Below the pieces are notes generated by a model, which made no database searches, had not been told where the DNA came from, and worked only from the letters and a program-made list of their open reading frames with translations. Position numbers and translations under genes: made by a program. 48,250 nucleotides of DNA from a virus: IMG/VR virus record IMGVR_UViG_3300046001_004344, positions 1 to 48,250 of that record; one strand, written 5' to 3'. Of this stretch, positions 16,954 to 24,428 are shown piece after piece; the first letter of the stretch is position 1, and each line of letters starts with the position of its first letter.

Positions 16954-17325
16954 ATGGAATATTTCATAAGAAAAAACTCCACTTTACCTATTTTGGAAAT
17001 TAATTTGGTTAAAGACGGAAGATATGACTTTAATTTTATTGGAACTAATTTAAGTGGGTCTACCATTTATTTTAATATGAAGGATAATGCAACTGGAGTT
17101 TATAAAGTTGCAAAAGGAATTTGCACGTATTCACCAACTAATAATTCAATATATTATCAATTTACTAAAAAAAATACAAAGTCTGTTGGTAGATTTGAAG
17201 CAGAATTTGATGTATATACATCTCAAGGGTTAATAAAATTACCTTTACCTGATAAAATTTTTGTTAACGTTTTAGATTCATTTAGTAATAGTGAATTTTG
17301 TTGTGGACCAAATAAAAATTCATGA
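16954..17325 (+). CDS. N-terminal part of a tail/baseplate-type protein (frame interrupted)
   Basis: The product has 123 residues. It looks like the small beta-sandwich that begins many baseplate or fibre proteins (BppU-like): NSTLPILEINLVKDGRYDF...SGSTIYFNMKDNATG ... SVGRFEAEFDVYTSQG. It ends FCCGPNKNS. At CCAAATAAAAATTCATGA a shift of one base (-1) would carry the frame into the beta-propeller fragment at 17291-17647, giving one protein of ~230 residues. I therefore read it as the front half of a frameshifted or frameshift-expressed gene. Confidence 0.7.
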   Translation: MEYFIRKNSTLPILEINLVKDGRYDFNFIGTNLSGSTIYFNMKDNATGVYKVAKGICTYSPTNNSIYYQFTKKNTKSVGRFEAEFDVYTSQGLIKLPLPDKIFVNVLDSFSNSEFCCGPNKNS

Positions 17326-17647
17326 AATAAACCCAACCAATCAAACCGCATCAACATTTGGTAGTTTAGCCGGAACCTCTAAATGGTTAGGAGGGGTATT
17401 AGGTCCAAATGGTAGAGTATATGGAATACCATATGATAGTACTCAAGTTTTAGAATTAAACCCAACTACATCAGGTACGACATTATACGGTAGTTTATCA
17501 GGATTAAATAAATGGTCAGGTGGGGTATTAGCAACAAATGGAAAAATATATGGTATGACTAGAGATAGTACCCAAGTTTTGTCATTAGGAGACACCCAAA
17601 ACTTGGATAGTAATATGGTTTTATCAAGATATTTAAATAAGTTTTAG
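17291..17647 (+). pseudogene. C-terminal beta-propeller fragment without its own start
   Basis: The frame is open from 17276 to TAG 17645-17647 and has no ATG; the first possible start is GTG 17291. It encodes about two propeller blades of the pattern TFGSLAGTSKWLGGVLGPNG and GRVYGIPYDSTQVLELNP, then the ending SNMVLSRYLNKF. I recall these blades in longer Bacteroidota and phage proteins. The missing start and the overlap with the preceding frame indicate either a frameshift joining it to 16954-17325 or a remnant of a larger propeller gene. Confidence 0.65.
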
Positions 17648-17648
17648 T

Positions 17649-17828
17649 ATGGTAGCATTAAAAGTAATTGATAGTTATAGAGAAGAATTAAATACTAAGT
17701 GTATTGTGATATGTACATATAAAACACTAACTAATGTAGATGTTGATTGTATTGATTATTCTTATTTTGAACTTTACCCTGAATTTGAGGTTGTTGAAGT
17801 ACAAGAAAAAGATTTATCACTTTTTTAA
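17649..17828 (+). CDS. Small hypothetical protein, 59 residues
   Basis: ATG 17649 lies one base after the previous stop; the frame ends at TAA 17826-17828. The product starts MVALKVIDSYREELNTKC and ends EVVEVQEKDLSLF, with three cysteines in the middle (CIVIC, VDCID). Composition and spacing look like a real, coupled gene. I recognise no family. Confidence 0.65.
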   Translation: MVALKVIDSYREELNTKCIVICTYKTLTNVDVDCIDYSYFELYPEFEVVEVQEKDLSLF

Positions 17829-17902
17829 ATTATAAGTCATAATCAAAAAAATAGTTGTAATGGTTTAGTTGTAATTACTTGCGTTTAAAATATATTAGAA
17901 TA

Positions 17903-17909
17903 TATTTAT
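17903..17909 (+). promoter_or_regulatory. TATTTAT promoter element
   Basis: It lies 10 nt before ATG 17920 and should drive the tail-fibre gene. Confidence 0.55.
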
Positions 17910-17919
17910 CTAAAAAGTT

Positions 17920-20757
17920 ATGGCAAATAAAAAAATATCAGAGTTACCATATATTGGTTCCACAGGATTTACATCTGTAGATTTAGTACCAATAGTGTCA
18001 TATTATTCTGCAGCAACAGGAACAACTTCACACACATATATAAGTGATATAATAAATTATGGTTATTGGGTTTCAGGTTCAACAGGAACTTATTCAATAA
18101 GGACAAATAACGGTACGACAACTGATGCGACAGGAGATTATTCAGTTGCTGAGGGTACTAATACCTTAGCGTCAGGTAATGATTCACACGCTGAAGGTAG
18201 AGGGTCAACGGCATCAGGTCTTGCGTCACACTCAGAAGGTAGGTCAACAATTGCTTCAGGACAATATTCACACGCTGAAGGGGTTAGTACAATGGCTATT
18301 GGAGATAATTCTCATGCTGAAGGGGATGGTACAATCGCAAATGGAACTTCATCACACGCTGAAGGCATATCAACAATCGCAAGTGGAACTTCATCACACG
18401 CTGAAGGCATATCAACTCAGGCTAATGGTGATTATTCACACTCTGAGGGTGACCAAACAATTGCTAGTGGATATGCGTCACATGCCGAAGGGGGGTCTAC
18501 AATGGCTATTGGAGATAATTCTCATGCTGAAGGGGATAGTACAATCGCATCAGGGACATCTTCACACGCCGAAGGTAGAGGGTCAACGGCATCAGGTGAA
18601 GTGTCACACGCAGAAGGTAGGTCAACAATTGCTTCAGGACAATATTCACACGCTGAAGGGATTAGTACAGAGGCTATTGGTTCCAACTCACATGCCGAAG
18701 GGGGGTCTACAATGTCTATTGGAGATAATTCTCATGCTGAAGGGGATGGTACAATCGCAAGTGGAACTTCATCACACGCTGAAGGCATATCAACTCAGGC
18801 TAATGGTGATTATTCACACTCTGAAGGGGATGGTACAATCGCAAGTGCAGATTATTCACATGCGGAAGGTAAATCAACAATTGCGAGCGGAACATCATCC
18901 CACGCAGAAGGTAATACGACAATTGCTAGTGGAGCCGCGTCACACTCAGAAGGTCTTAACACATTAGCATCAGGTAATGGTTCACATGCAGAAGGGTATG
19001 TAACAGTCGCATCAGGTGAAGCGTCACACGCAGAAGGTAGGTCAACAATTGCTTCAGGACAATATTCACACGCAGAAGGTAGATTAACTAACGCAATAGG
19101 GGATTACTCTCACTCTGAGGGTGAAAGTACAATAGCATCAGGGACATCTTCACATTCAGAAGGTTATCAAACATCAGCAACAACAACTAGTTCACATTCT
19201 GAAGGCTATCAAACATATGCTAGTGGACTCGCTTCACATGCAGAAGGTCATAGAACTACCGCCAGTGGAACATATTCACACGCAGAAGGGTCAAACTCAA
19301 TAGCATCAGGAAATACTTCACATGCTGAAGGTTCGGGCACTACAGCGTCAGGGTCGTATTCACACTCAGAAGGTAGAGTAACGATAGCGAGTGGTGATAG
19401 TTCTCACGCCGAAGGTAGAGCAACAATCGCGGGAGGTGCTAATTCACACGCCGAAGGTAGAGCAACAATCGCGGGAGGTGCTGGCTCACACGCAGAAGGT
19501 GAAGGCACAATTGCAAGTGGTTCAATCTCACACGCAGAAGGTAGCGGCACAATCGCATCGGGAAATACTTCACATGCTGAAGGTATCTTGACAGTTGCGG
19601 GAGGAGATTACTCACACGCTGAAGGAAACACAACAATCGCATCAGGGTTAAATAGTCATGCTGAAGGAGAATTAAGTGTGGCGTCGGGTGATTGGTCACA
19701 CGCAGAAGGTAAGGGATCAATTGCGTCAGGATCGGGTTCACATGCCGAAGGAGTATCAAAAGCAATTGGTTCACGATCACACTCACAAGGATTTTATACA
19801 ATAGCATCTGGAGAAGATTCACACGCAGGAGGTAGAGGATTCTCAAATTCATCAAATGTTGTTGCGTCAGGAAGAACCTCATTTATACATTTTGAATTAA
19901 CTAACCCTTTTGGGGATTATGGTGCGTACGGTGATTATTCAGTAATATTAGGAGGAACCAACCATAACGTATTATCAGGTTCAACATCATCATCAATATT
20001 AGGAGGTAGTAATAATACTATTAATTCAGGGACAACCAATTCAACAATAATTGGTGGTTCTGGTAACACTATAAATGCGGGAGTTACAGGGTCAACAATA
20101 CTTGGTGGTAATAATATTACGGCAACAACGTCAAGTACCGTTTATGTACCAACATTAAATATTGTAACAACACCATTAAATGATAATGCGTTAACCGATT
20201 TATTGGTAAGGGATAGTTCGGGACTTGTTAAATATAGATCAGTATCATCAATATCATCATCAGGGATATTTACAGGAGGTACCGTTTCAGGAGCAACAAA
20301 CTTCATTAATGGATTAACCGCAAACACAATATCAGCAACAACATACCAAAATTTACCAACTGATTTAACATTAACTGAACCTTCATCTAATGATACTTTT
20401 GGGGGGGAATTACTTAAAGTAGGTACGGGAACCACTGTTGCGGGGTACACATATTATTTAAATTCAAGTAATGGATGGTCTTTAACAAACGCATCAGGAC
20501 TAACATTTTCAACTGGTTTAATAGGTGTTGCGGTCGGTACTAACCCGTCCGTAAATGGTATGTTAACTAGAGGTACAGGAAGGTCTACAAATTTTACAGG
20601 TACGACAGGTTCACCATTATATTTAACAACAACTAGTGGGATATTATCAGAATACCCACCTAGTGGTGTTGGTAATGTTGTTAGGATTGTTGGTTATAAG
20701 TTAAACCAAACAAATTCCATAATGTTTGCCCCTGACCCAACTTGGGTTGAATTATAA
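17920..20757 (+). CDS. Tail fibre / adhesin with ~40 SHAEG repeats
   Basis: The product has 945 residues. Residues 1-75 form an N-terminal attachment region (KKISELPYIGSTGFTSVDLVPIV). Residues ~85-640 are about 40 copies of a 14-residue unit, typically SHAEGxSTIASGxY, like the head repeats of trimeric YadA-type adhesins (left-handed beta-roll). Residues ~665-720 carry a second repeat type, ILGGSNNTINSG. The last ~220 residues form the distal region. It should trimerise and bind the host surface. No chaperone or cleavage motif is visible. The distal part, not the repeat shaft, is the likely receptor-binding region (inference). Confidence 0.88.
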   Translation: MANKKISELPYIGSTGFTSVDLVPIVSYYSAATGTTSHTYISDIINYGYWVSGSTGTYSIRTNNGTTTDATGDYSVAEGTNTLASGNDSHAEGRGSTASGLASHSEGRSTIASGQYSHAEGVSTMAIGDNSHAEGDGTIANGTSSHAEGISTIASGTSSHAEGISTQANGDYSHSEGDQTIASGYASHAEGGSTMAIGDNSHAEGDSTIASGTSSHAEGRGSTASGEVSHAEGRSTIASGQYSHAEGISTEAIGSNSHAEGGSTMSIGDNSHAEGDGTIASGTSSHAEGISTQANGDYSHSEGDGTIASADYSHAEGKSTIASGTSSHAEGNTTIASGAASHSEGLNTLASGNGSHAEGYVTVASGEASHAEGRSTIASGQYSHAEGRLTNAIGDYSHSEGESTIASGTSSHSEGYQTSATTTSSHSEGYQTYASGLASHAEGHRTTASGTYSHAEGSNSIASGNTSHAEGSGTTASGSYSHSEGRVTIASGDSSHAEGRATIAGGANSHAEGRATIAGGAGSHAEGEGTIASGSISHAEGSGTIASGNTSHAEGILTVAGGDYSHAEGNTTIASGLNSHAEGELSVASGDWSHAEGKGSIASGSGSHAEGVSKAIGSRSHSQGFYTIASGEDSHAGGRGFSNSSNVVASGRTSFIHFELTNPFGDYGAYGDYSVILGGTNHNVLSGSTSSSILGGSNNTINSGTTNSTIIGGSGNTINAGVTGSTILGGNNITATTSSTVYVPTLNIVTTPLNDNALTDLLVRDSSGLVKYRSVSSISSSGIFTGGTVSGATNFINGLTANTISATTYQNLPTDLTLTEPSSNDTFGGELLKVGTGTTVAGYTYYLNSSNGWSLTNASGLTFSTGLIGVAVGTNPSVNGMLTRGTGRSTNFTGTTGSPLYLTTTSGILSEYPPSGVGNVVRIVGYKLNQTNSIMFAPDPTWVEL
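18173..19840 (+). repeat. 42-bp coding repeat array of the tail fibre
   Basis: About 40 tandem 42-bp units occur with long exact duplications: a block with AGGTCAACAATTGCTTCAGG recurs near 18241, 18619 and 19039, and one with TCTACAATGGCTATTGGAGA near 18497 (a near copy lies near 18709). The mosaic of identical blocks suggests recombination within the array. Confidence 0.9.
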
Positions 20758-20760
20758 AAT

Positions 20761-23115
20761 ATGCCAAAAATATTAAATATTAATTTTACAGGTTTAAGTA
20801 AGGTAAATACTGTAACTGCAAGTACCATTAATAATTTAGATAATGTTACTTTTAATAACGATAATAAAACATTACTTATTGGTGGTAATTTTAAATTTTG
20901 TTATTTATCCTCAAATAATTTAGCAAGAATTTTTACTGGAGGTACTCAGGATACAACACTAAACACGTCTGTAGGATTTGCATCAATTACTAATTTTGTA
21001 AAAACCAACTGTATTGAGTTTGCTGATAATGATAGTATGTATATTGGTGGAAATTTTGAAACGTATAATGGTGTTACAAGTAAAGGTATCATTAAAATAA
21101 CTTCAGGAGGAACACAAGACACCTCATTTGTTTTTTCATTAACTGACGGAACCCCTGAAGTTTTTGATATAAAAAAACAAACCGATAATAAAATACTTGT
21201 TGGTGGTAATTTTACAAGTTATTCTGGGGGAACAATAAATAGATTAATTAGGGTAAACACGGGCGGCACCATTGATAATACGTTTTCCATTGGAACCGGA
21301 TTTGATAATGTTGTAAGAACTATCGCAATTGACAGTATTGGTAAAATATATGTCGGTGGTGATTTTACCACGTATTCGGGAGTTAGTGCAAATAGAATAA
21401 TAAAATTAAATACTGATGGTACTATAGATTATTCATTTACTGGAGGTACAGGTTTTGATAATACTGTATATTCCATAAAAATAGACTCCTTAGGTGGCAT
21501 ATATGTTGGTGGTAATTTTACGTCATATAGTTCACAAACAAACAATAGAATCATAAAGTTAAGTAGTGGAGGAACAAAAGACGTGACTTTTGATAATACC
21601 ACAGGATTTAATGGTAATGTTAGAAATATAAAAATTGATTCATCAGATAAATTATATGTTATCGGTGAGTTTTCAACATATAAAGGATCCTCAAACACTA
21701 GAATGATAAAACTTAATGCCGATGGGTCTAAAGATACGTCATTTGATAATACGACTTCAGGTGGATTTAGTACCAATAACAACTCATTAATGTCAGGAAT
21801 TGAAATAGATTCTGATGGTAGAATTTATGTTGGTGGGACTTTTACCACATATAGAGGTGTGTTTGAGTCATCAATAATTAAATTAAATACCGACGGAACA
21901 AAAGATACTAATTTTCAAAATATTGGGTCAATAGTGGGTAATGGTCAAGTGGTACGAGCAATTAGACTTGATTCTGCTGGAAATATTATAATTTGTGGTG
22001 ATTTTAATTCATATAAACAACCTTATGGTCTTGGAAGTTTAAAAAAATATGACGGGTCAATTTCATATGACTTTAATCCAAATTATGGATATAATGTTAG
22101 TGTTCAACTTATTTCTTTAACATCTAATGTATTATTAAAATATACAGGAGGAACAATATATGTTGGTGGGTATTTTGAAAATTATATGTTAACAGGTACA
22201 CCATATAATTATAGAAGTATTGCGTTGTCTGGGTTAGATTCGGGAGGTACCCCTAATGTGTCCGTTGATGTAAATACGGGAGCTAATTCAATAATAAATC
22301 AAATAAGAAAAGATAGTATAGGTGGGATTTATTTACTCGGTCAGTTTACTACATATAAAAGTGTGGCGGTTTCAAGATTTGTTAAAATTAATTATGACGC
22401 ATCAATAGATAACACTTTTGTAAGGACTGGATTACCAGCGTCTGGGGTTTCAGATATTGCTTTTGACACATCAAATAATTTGTTTTTATTAGGTTCATTC
22501 ACAACGTTTTCTGCACAAACAAATAATAGAATAGTTAAAGTGTTACCAACAGGATACAAAGATACTTCATTTGAAACAGGGACTGGATTTAATGGTACAA
22601 CAAACACCGCTGCGGTTGACTCATCAGGTAAAGTATACGTGGTTGGGTCTTTTACAACTTATTCGGGTATAAGTGCGAATAGAATAGTTAGGTTAAACTC
22701 CGATGGTTCATTTGATAATACATTTAATTTTGGTTCAGGATTTACCGTTGCCCCAATATATATAAACATATATAATGATAAAATATACATTGCGGGTCCT
22801 TTTACAACATATAACGGATTAACTTGTCCTGGAATTGTTAGATTAAATACTGATGGGTCAATAGATACAACATATGTAGTAAAAATAGGGGTCGTGTCAA
22901 GTGCGAGTATATCTAGTTATTTTATGGATACAAACGGTAATTTGTACATATGTGGTTTAAACATTAAATATCAAAGATATGAAAATAAAAAAATAGTAAA
23001 AATAAAACCTGATGGGTCTTACGATATATTATTTGATACTCCATATAATTTAACATTATCTGGAAATTATAATAATTTTTTTAGTCAAGGAATACAAAGA
23101 GTTATTGAGTTATAA
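20761..23115 (+). CDS. Delta-60 repeat beta-propeller protein, probable tail adhesin
   Basis: The product has 784 residues and is composed almost wholly of delta-60 repeats (DUF5122 type). I count 14 units around the core IYVGGxFTTYSGxxxNRIIKLNTDGTxDxxF. Such repeats form beta-propellers and are common in secreted proteins of Bacteroidota. There is no signal peptide, so surface display would come through the virion; its position after the fibre gene supports a tail role. The start MPKILNINFTGLSK lies 3 nt after the fibre stop, so they form an operon. Its stop overlaps the next start by one base. Confidence 0.82.
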   Translation: MPKILNINFTGLSKVNTVTASTINNLDNVTFNNDNKTLLIGGNFKFCYLSSNNLARIFTGGTQDTTLNTSVGFASITNFVKTNCIEFADNDSMYIGGNFETYNGVTSKGIIKITSGGTQDTSFVFSLTDGTPEVFDIKKQTDNKILVGGNFTSYSGGTINRLIRVNTGGTIDNTFSIGTGFDNVVRTIAIDSIGKIYVGGDFTTYSGVSANRIIKLNTDGTIDYSFTGGTGFDNTVYSIKIDSLGGIYVGGNFTSYSSQTNNRIIKLSSGGTKDVTFDNTTGFNGNVRNIKIDSSDKLYVIGEFSTYKGSSNTRMIKLNADGSKDTSFDNTTSGGFSTNNNSLMSGIEIDSDGRIYVGGTFTTYRGVFESSIIKLNTDGTKDTNFQNIGSIVGNGQVVRAIRLDSAGNIIICGDFNSYKQPYGLGSLKKYDGSISYDFNPNYGYNVSVQLISLTSNVLLKYTGGTIYVGGYFENYMLTGTPYNYRSIALSGLDSGGTPNVSVDVNTGANSIINQIRKDSIGGIYLLGQFTTYKSVAVSRFVKINYDASIDNTFVRTGLPASGVSDIAFDTSNNLFLLGSFTTFSAQTNNRIVKVLPTGYKDTSFETGTGFNGTTNTAAVDSSGKVYVVGSFTTYSGISANRIVRLNSDGSFDNTFNFGSGFTVAPIYINIYNDKIYIAGPFTTYNGLTCPGIVRLNTDGSIDTTYVVKIGVVSSASISSYFMDTNGNLYICGLNIKYQRYENKKIVKIKPDGSYDILFDTPYNLTLSGNYNNFFSQGIQRVIEL

Positions 23116-23417
23116 TGTATAATTTTTTAAATATAAAAATACTAAACACTTTTACTTACGTTGGTGATGAGTTTACTGATTTTGCAAATAACCTGAATAT
23201 TGGTAGTTTAAATTTTTTTTTAAATTATTTAAATAACTTATTAGGTGTTGATGTCTCAGGTACGTTTACTGAGATACTAATTGAAGAATATAATAATATT
23301 ACAATTACGTACCAAGACAACACAATATATACACTACCATTCAATAATGTGCCGTACAGTATTATTACGGACATATCAAATGAAGTAATATCAAAGACTG
23401 AGTGTAGAGATAACTAA
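23115..23417 (+). CDS. Hypothetical protein, 100 residues
   Basis: This small protein is rich in Asn, Leu, Phe and Thr (NIGSLNFFLNYLNNLLGVD..., ITYQDNTIYTLPFNNVPYSIITD). It may be a fibre accessory or capping domain. Its start overlaps the stop of the delta-60 gene, so the two are coupled. Its 3' end overlaps the convergent Pyr_excise-like gene by 27 bp. I recognise no family. Confidence 0.65.
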   Translation: MYNFLNIKILNTFTYVGDEFTDFANNLNIGSLNFFLNYLNNLLGVDVSGTFTEILIEEYNNITITYQDNTIYTLPFNNVPYSIITDISNEVISKTECRDN

Positions 23418-23897
23418 TTCACCACTAAAGTAAATTTTTTCTTTTGTTCCTGCAATTTGTTTATACCACAAACCTTTGTCATCCATCCATACATATGGGT
23501 CGTCGGGGTTATCGGTCCACCCATGTTTTGTATAGTACTCAAAATCTTTACGTAATAGGTTTGACCTGTGAGATGCGTGAAATTCTTCCATACCCAACCA
23601 ATCGGGTAAAATGAATTCACCCTCAATTACTTCATATTCCATTGTGTTTTTAAACCCACGAGATTTCCATACATCAATTGAATCGTTGTAGTATTGTTTA
23701 AGAGCATTTAAATATGGTTTCCACATAATTGAACATGGGTGAGCAACCCAACCCTTATAAGGTTGTCCATTCTTTTTTGGTCTACCTGTAATTGCCGAAA
23801 TAATTTGGTAAGCCTCTACACGTTGTTTACCGAGACGTTTATTGTCTAACGACTCTAATGATTTTCTAAAATCTGAATATGGAAGAAATGTTTGCAT
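23391..23897 (-). CDS. Pyr_excise / MSMEG_6728-like protein (possible pyrimidine-dimer glycosylase)
   Basis: The product has 168 residues. The N-terminus MQTFLPYSDFRKSLESLDNK, then RLGKQRVEAYQII, and HPCSIMWKPYLNALKQYYN match the family annotated MSMEG_6728-like or pyrimidine-dimer DNA glycosylase (T4 endonuclease V superfamily). The T4 enzyme uses the N-terminal amine at Thr2; here residue 2 is Gln, so activity is not assured. Residues 100-150 include an FHASHRSNLLRKD motif typical of the family. A role in repair of UV damage in phage DNA is inferred. It has a good host-type promoter and lies downstream of the tmRNA terminator. Confidence 0.8.
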   Translation of the reverse strand: MQTFLPYSDFRKSLESLDNKRLGKQRVEAYQIISAITGRPKKNGQPYKGWVAHPCSIMWKPYLNALKQYYNDSIDVWKSRGFKNTMEYEVIEGEFILPDWLGMEEFHASHRSNLLRKDFEYYTKHGWTDNPDDPYVWMDDKGLWYKQIAGTKEKIYFSGELVISTLSL

Positions 23898-23901
23898 AGA
23901 A

Positions 23902-23933
23902 CAAATGTAATAAAAAAATAAAACCCCACCAAA
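23902..23933 (-). promoter_or_regulatory. Host-type promoter TTTG-N20-TACATTTG
   Basis: On the minus strand, TTTG (23933-23930) and TACATTTG (23909-23902) are 20 nt apart and the -7 box ends 4 nt before ATG 23897. It fits the Bacteroidota consensus. The -33 box lies in the terminator hairpin. Confidence 0.7.
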
Positions 23934-23947
23934 TAAATGATGAGGTT
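23912..23947 (-). terminator. Terminator after tmRNA, probably bidirectional
   Basis: On the minus strand AACCTCATCA and TGGTGGGGTT pair over 10 bp (two G-U), followed by TTATTTTTTT. The plus strand also has a T run after the hairpin. Confidence 0.85.
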
Positions 23948-23954
23948 TTTTAAT

Positions 23955-24350
23955 TGGTGGACCTAGAGGGCTCCGACTCCCTCGTCCGGCTCATCTTGTT
24001 TAAAAGACGACTACATGCTTAGGTTGGTATTTTCTAACACCCCAAAATATTTGATTTTTCACACCGACCAATAAACGGTGATAGTTCTTTCGGGGAACCA
24101 TACCCGTTTTGTTCCTTTTACGGCAGAAACCACACCTTAGTCACTCCTGTTCCTGAGCGTATGTGAACCGGCTCGCGTATCCGTAAACTTCTTAAGCTAC
24201 AGTTACTTCTTGAGTTGAGATTAGTCCCAAAGTCTCAAGGTTGTTTAGCACATTGCCAATTGTATTGTGAATCAGTTTTTAACGAGATTAATTCAGTCCC
24301 GACATGCTTCTTTTATTCAACCAATGCCCGTCAATTCCAATATAGGCCCC
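23955..24350 (-). ncRNA. ssrA: tmRNA
   Basis: The ~396-nt RNA has the standard tmRNA ends. The 5' part reads GGGGCCTATATTGGAATTGA then CGGGCATTGG and GCATGTCGGG; the 3' part has CCTAAGCATGTAGTCGTC, then CCGGACGAGGG and CTCTAGGTCCACCA. These align with the E. coli pattern (GATTCGACGGG.., AAGCATGTAGTACCGAG.., GGACGCGGG.., CCACCA). The acceptor stem GGGCCTA/TAGGTCC pairs over 7 bp (one G-U), and CCA is encoded at 23957-23955. A first pseudoknot (TGAAT/ATTCA) precedes the tag frame. The T-arm loop is 8 nt (AGTCGGAG), which is unusual. tmRNA with SmpB frees stalled ribosomes and adds a degradation tag. No smpB is seen in the window, so the host protein would be used. Confidence 0.93.
24192..24257 (-). 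other. tmRNA tag reading frame (21 codons, ending VTVA)
   Basis: Of the three frames after the first pseudoknot, only this one gives a tag-like end: Gly resume codon GGC (24257-24255), GNVLNN...STQEVTVA, then TAA 24194-24192. Other frames give only 3 or 7 codons. Bacteroidota tags also begin with Gly but are shorter and end in ALAA, so length and end are unusual. The assignment is inferred. Confidence 0.6.
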
Positions 24351-24382
24351 TATATTGTAATATTATTTTCAAAGAACTTATA

Positions 24383-24413
24383 CAAATATAATATATCTAT
24401 TTTGATTATCCAA
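24383..24413 (-). promoter_or_regulatory. Host-type promoter of the tmRNA gene, TTG-N20-TATATTTG
   Basis: On the minus strand TTG (24413-24411) and TATATTTG (24390-24383) are 20 nt apart. Transcription would start ~25 nt before the mature 5' end, which leaves a leader for processing. Confidence 0.65.
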
Positions 24414-24415
24414 TA

Positions 24416-24422
24416 TATTTAT
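24416..24422 (+). promoter_or_regulatory. TATTTAT promoter element
   Basis: It lies 6 nt before ATG 24429, between the divergent tmRNA promoter and this gene. Confidence 0.6.
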
Positions 24423-24428
24423 ATAAAT

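Noticed and set aside
16888-16968. Short frame starting after AAAAGGAG
   Set aside because: It runs through the terminator hairpin and the next gene's start; the purine run is too close to its ATG for a useful ribosome site.
18179-18967. 262-codon frame with HTLK repeats
   Set aside because: It is a +1-frame shadow of the tail-fibre repeat array; the periodic protein sequence follows from the DNA repeat.
18173-19840. CRISPR array
   Set aside because: Units are contiguous 42-bp coding repeats in one long frame with conserved SHAEG protein pattern and no unique spacers.
23955-24030. Isolated tRNA gene at the CCA end
   Set aside because: No anticodon arm is present; the flanking conserved GCATGTAG segment and the distant 5' half show it is the tRNA-like end of tmRNA.
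24267-24428. Upstream extension of the gene at 24429 by 54 codons
   Set aside because: It runs through the conserved 5' part of the tmRNA gene on the other strand, and a promoter element and leader-type start fit ATG 24429.
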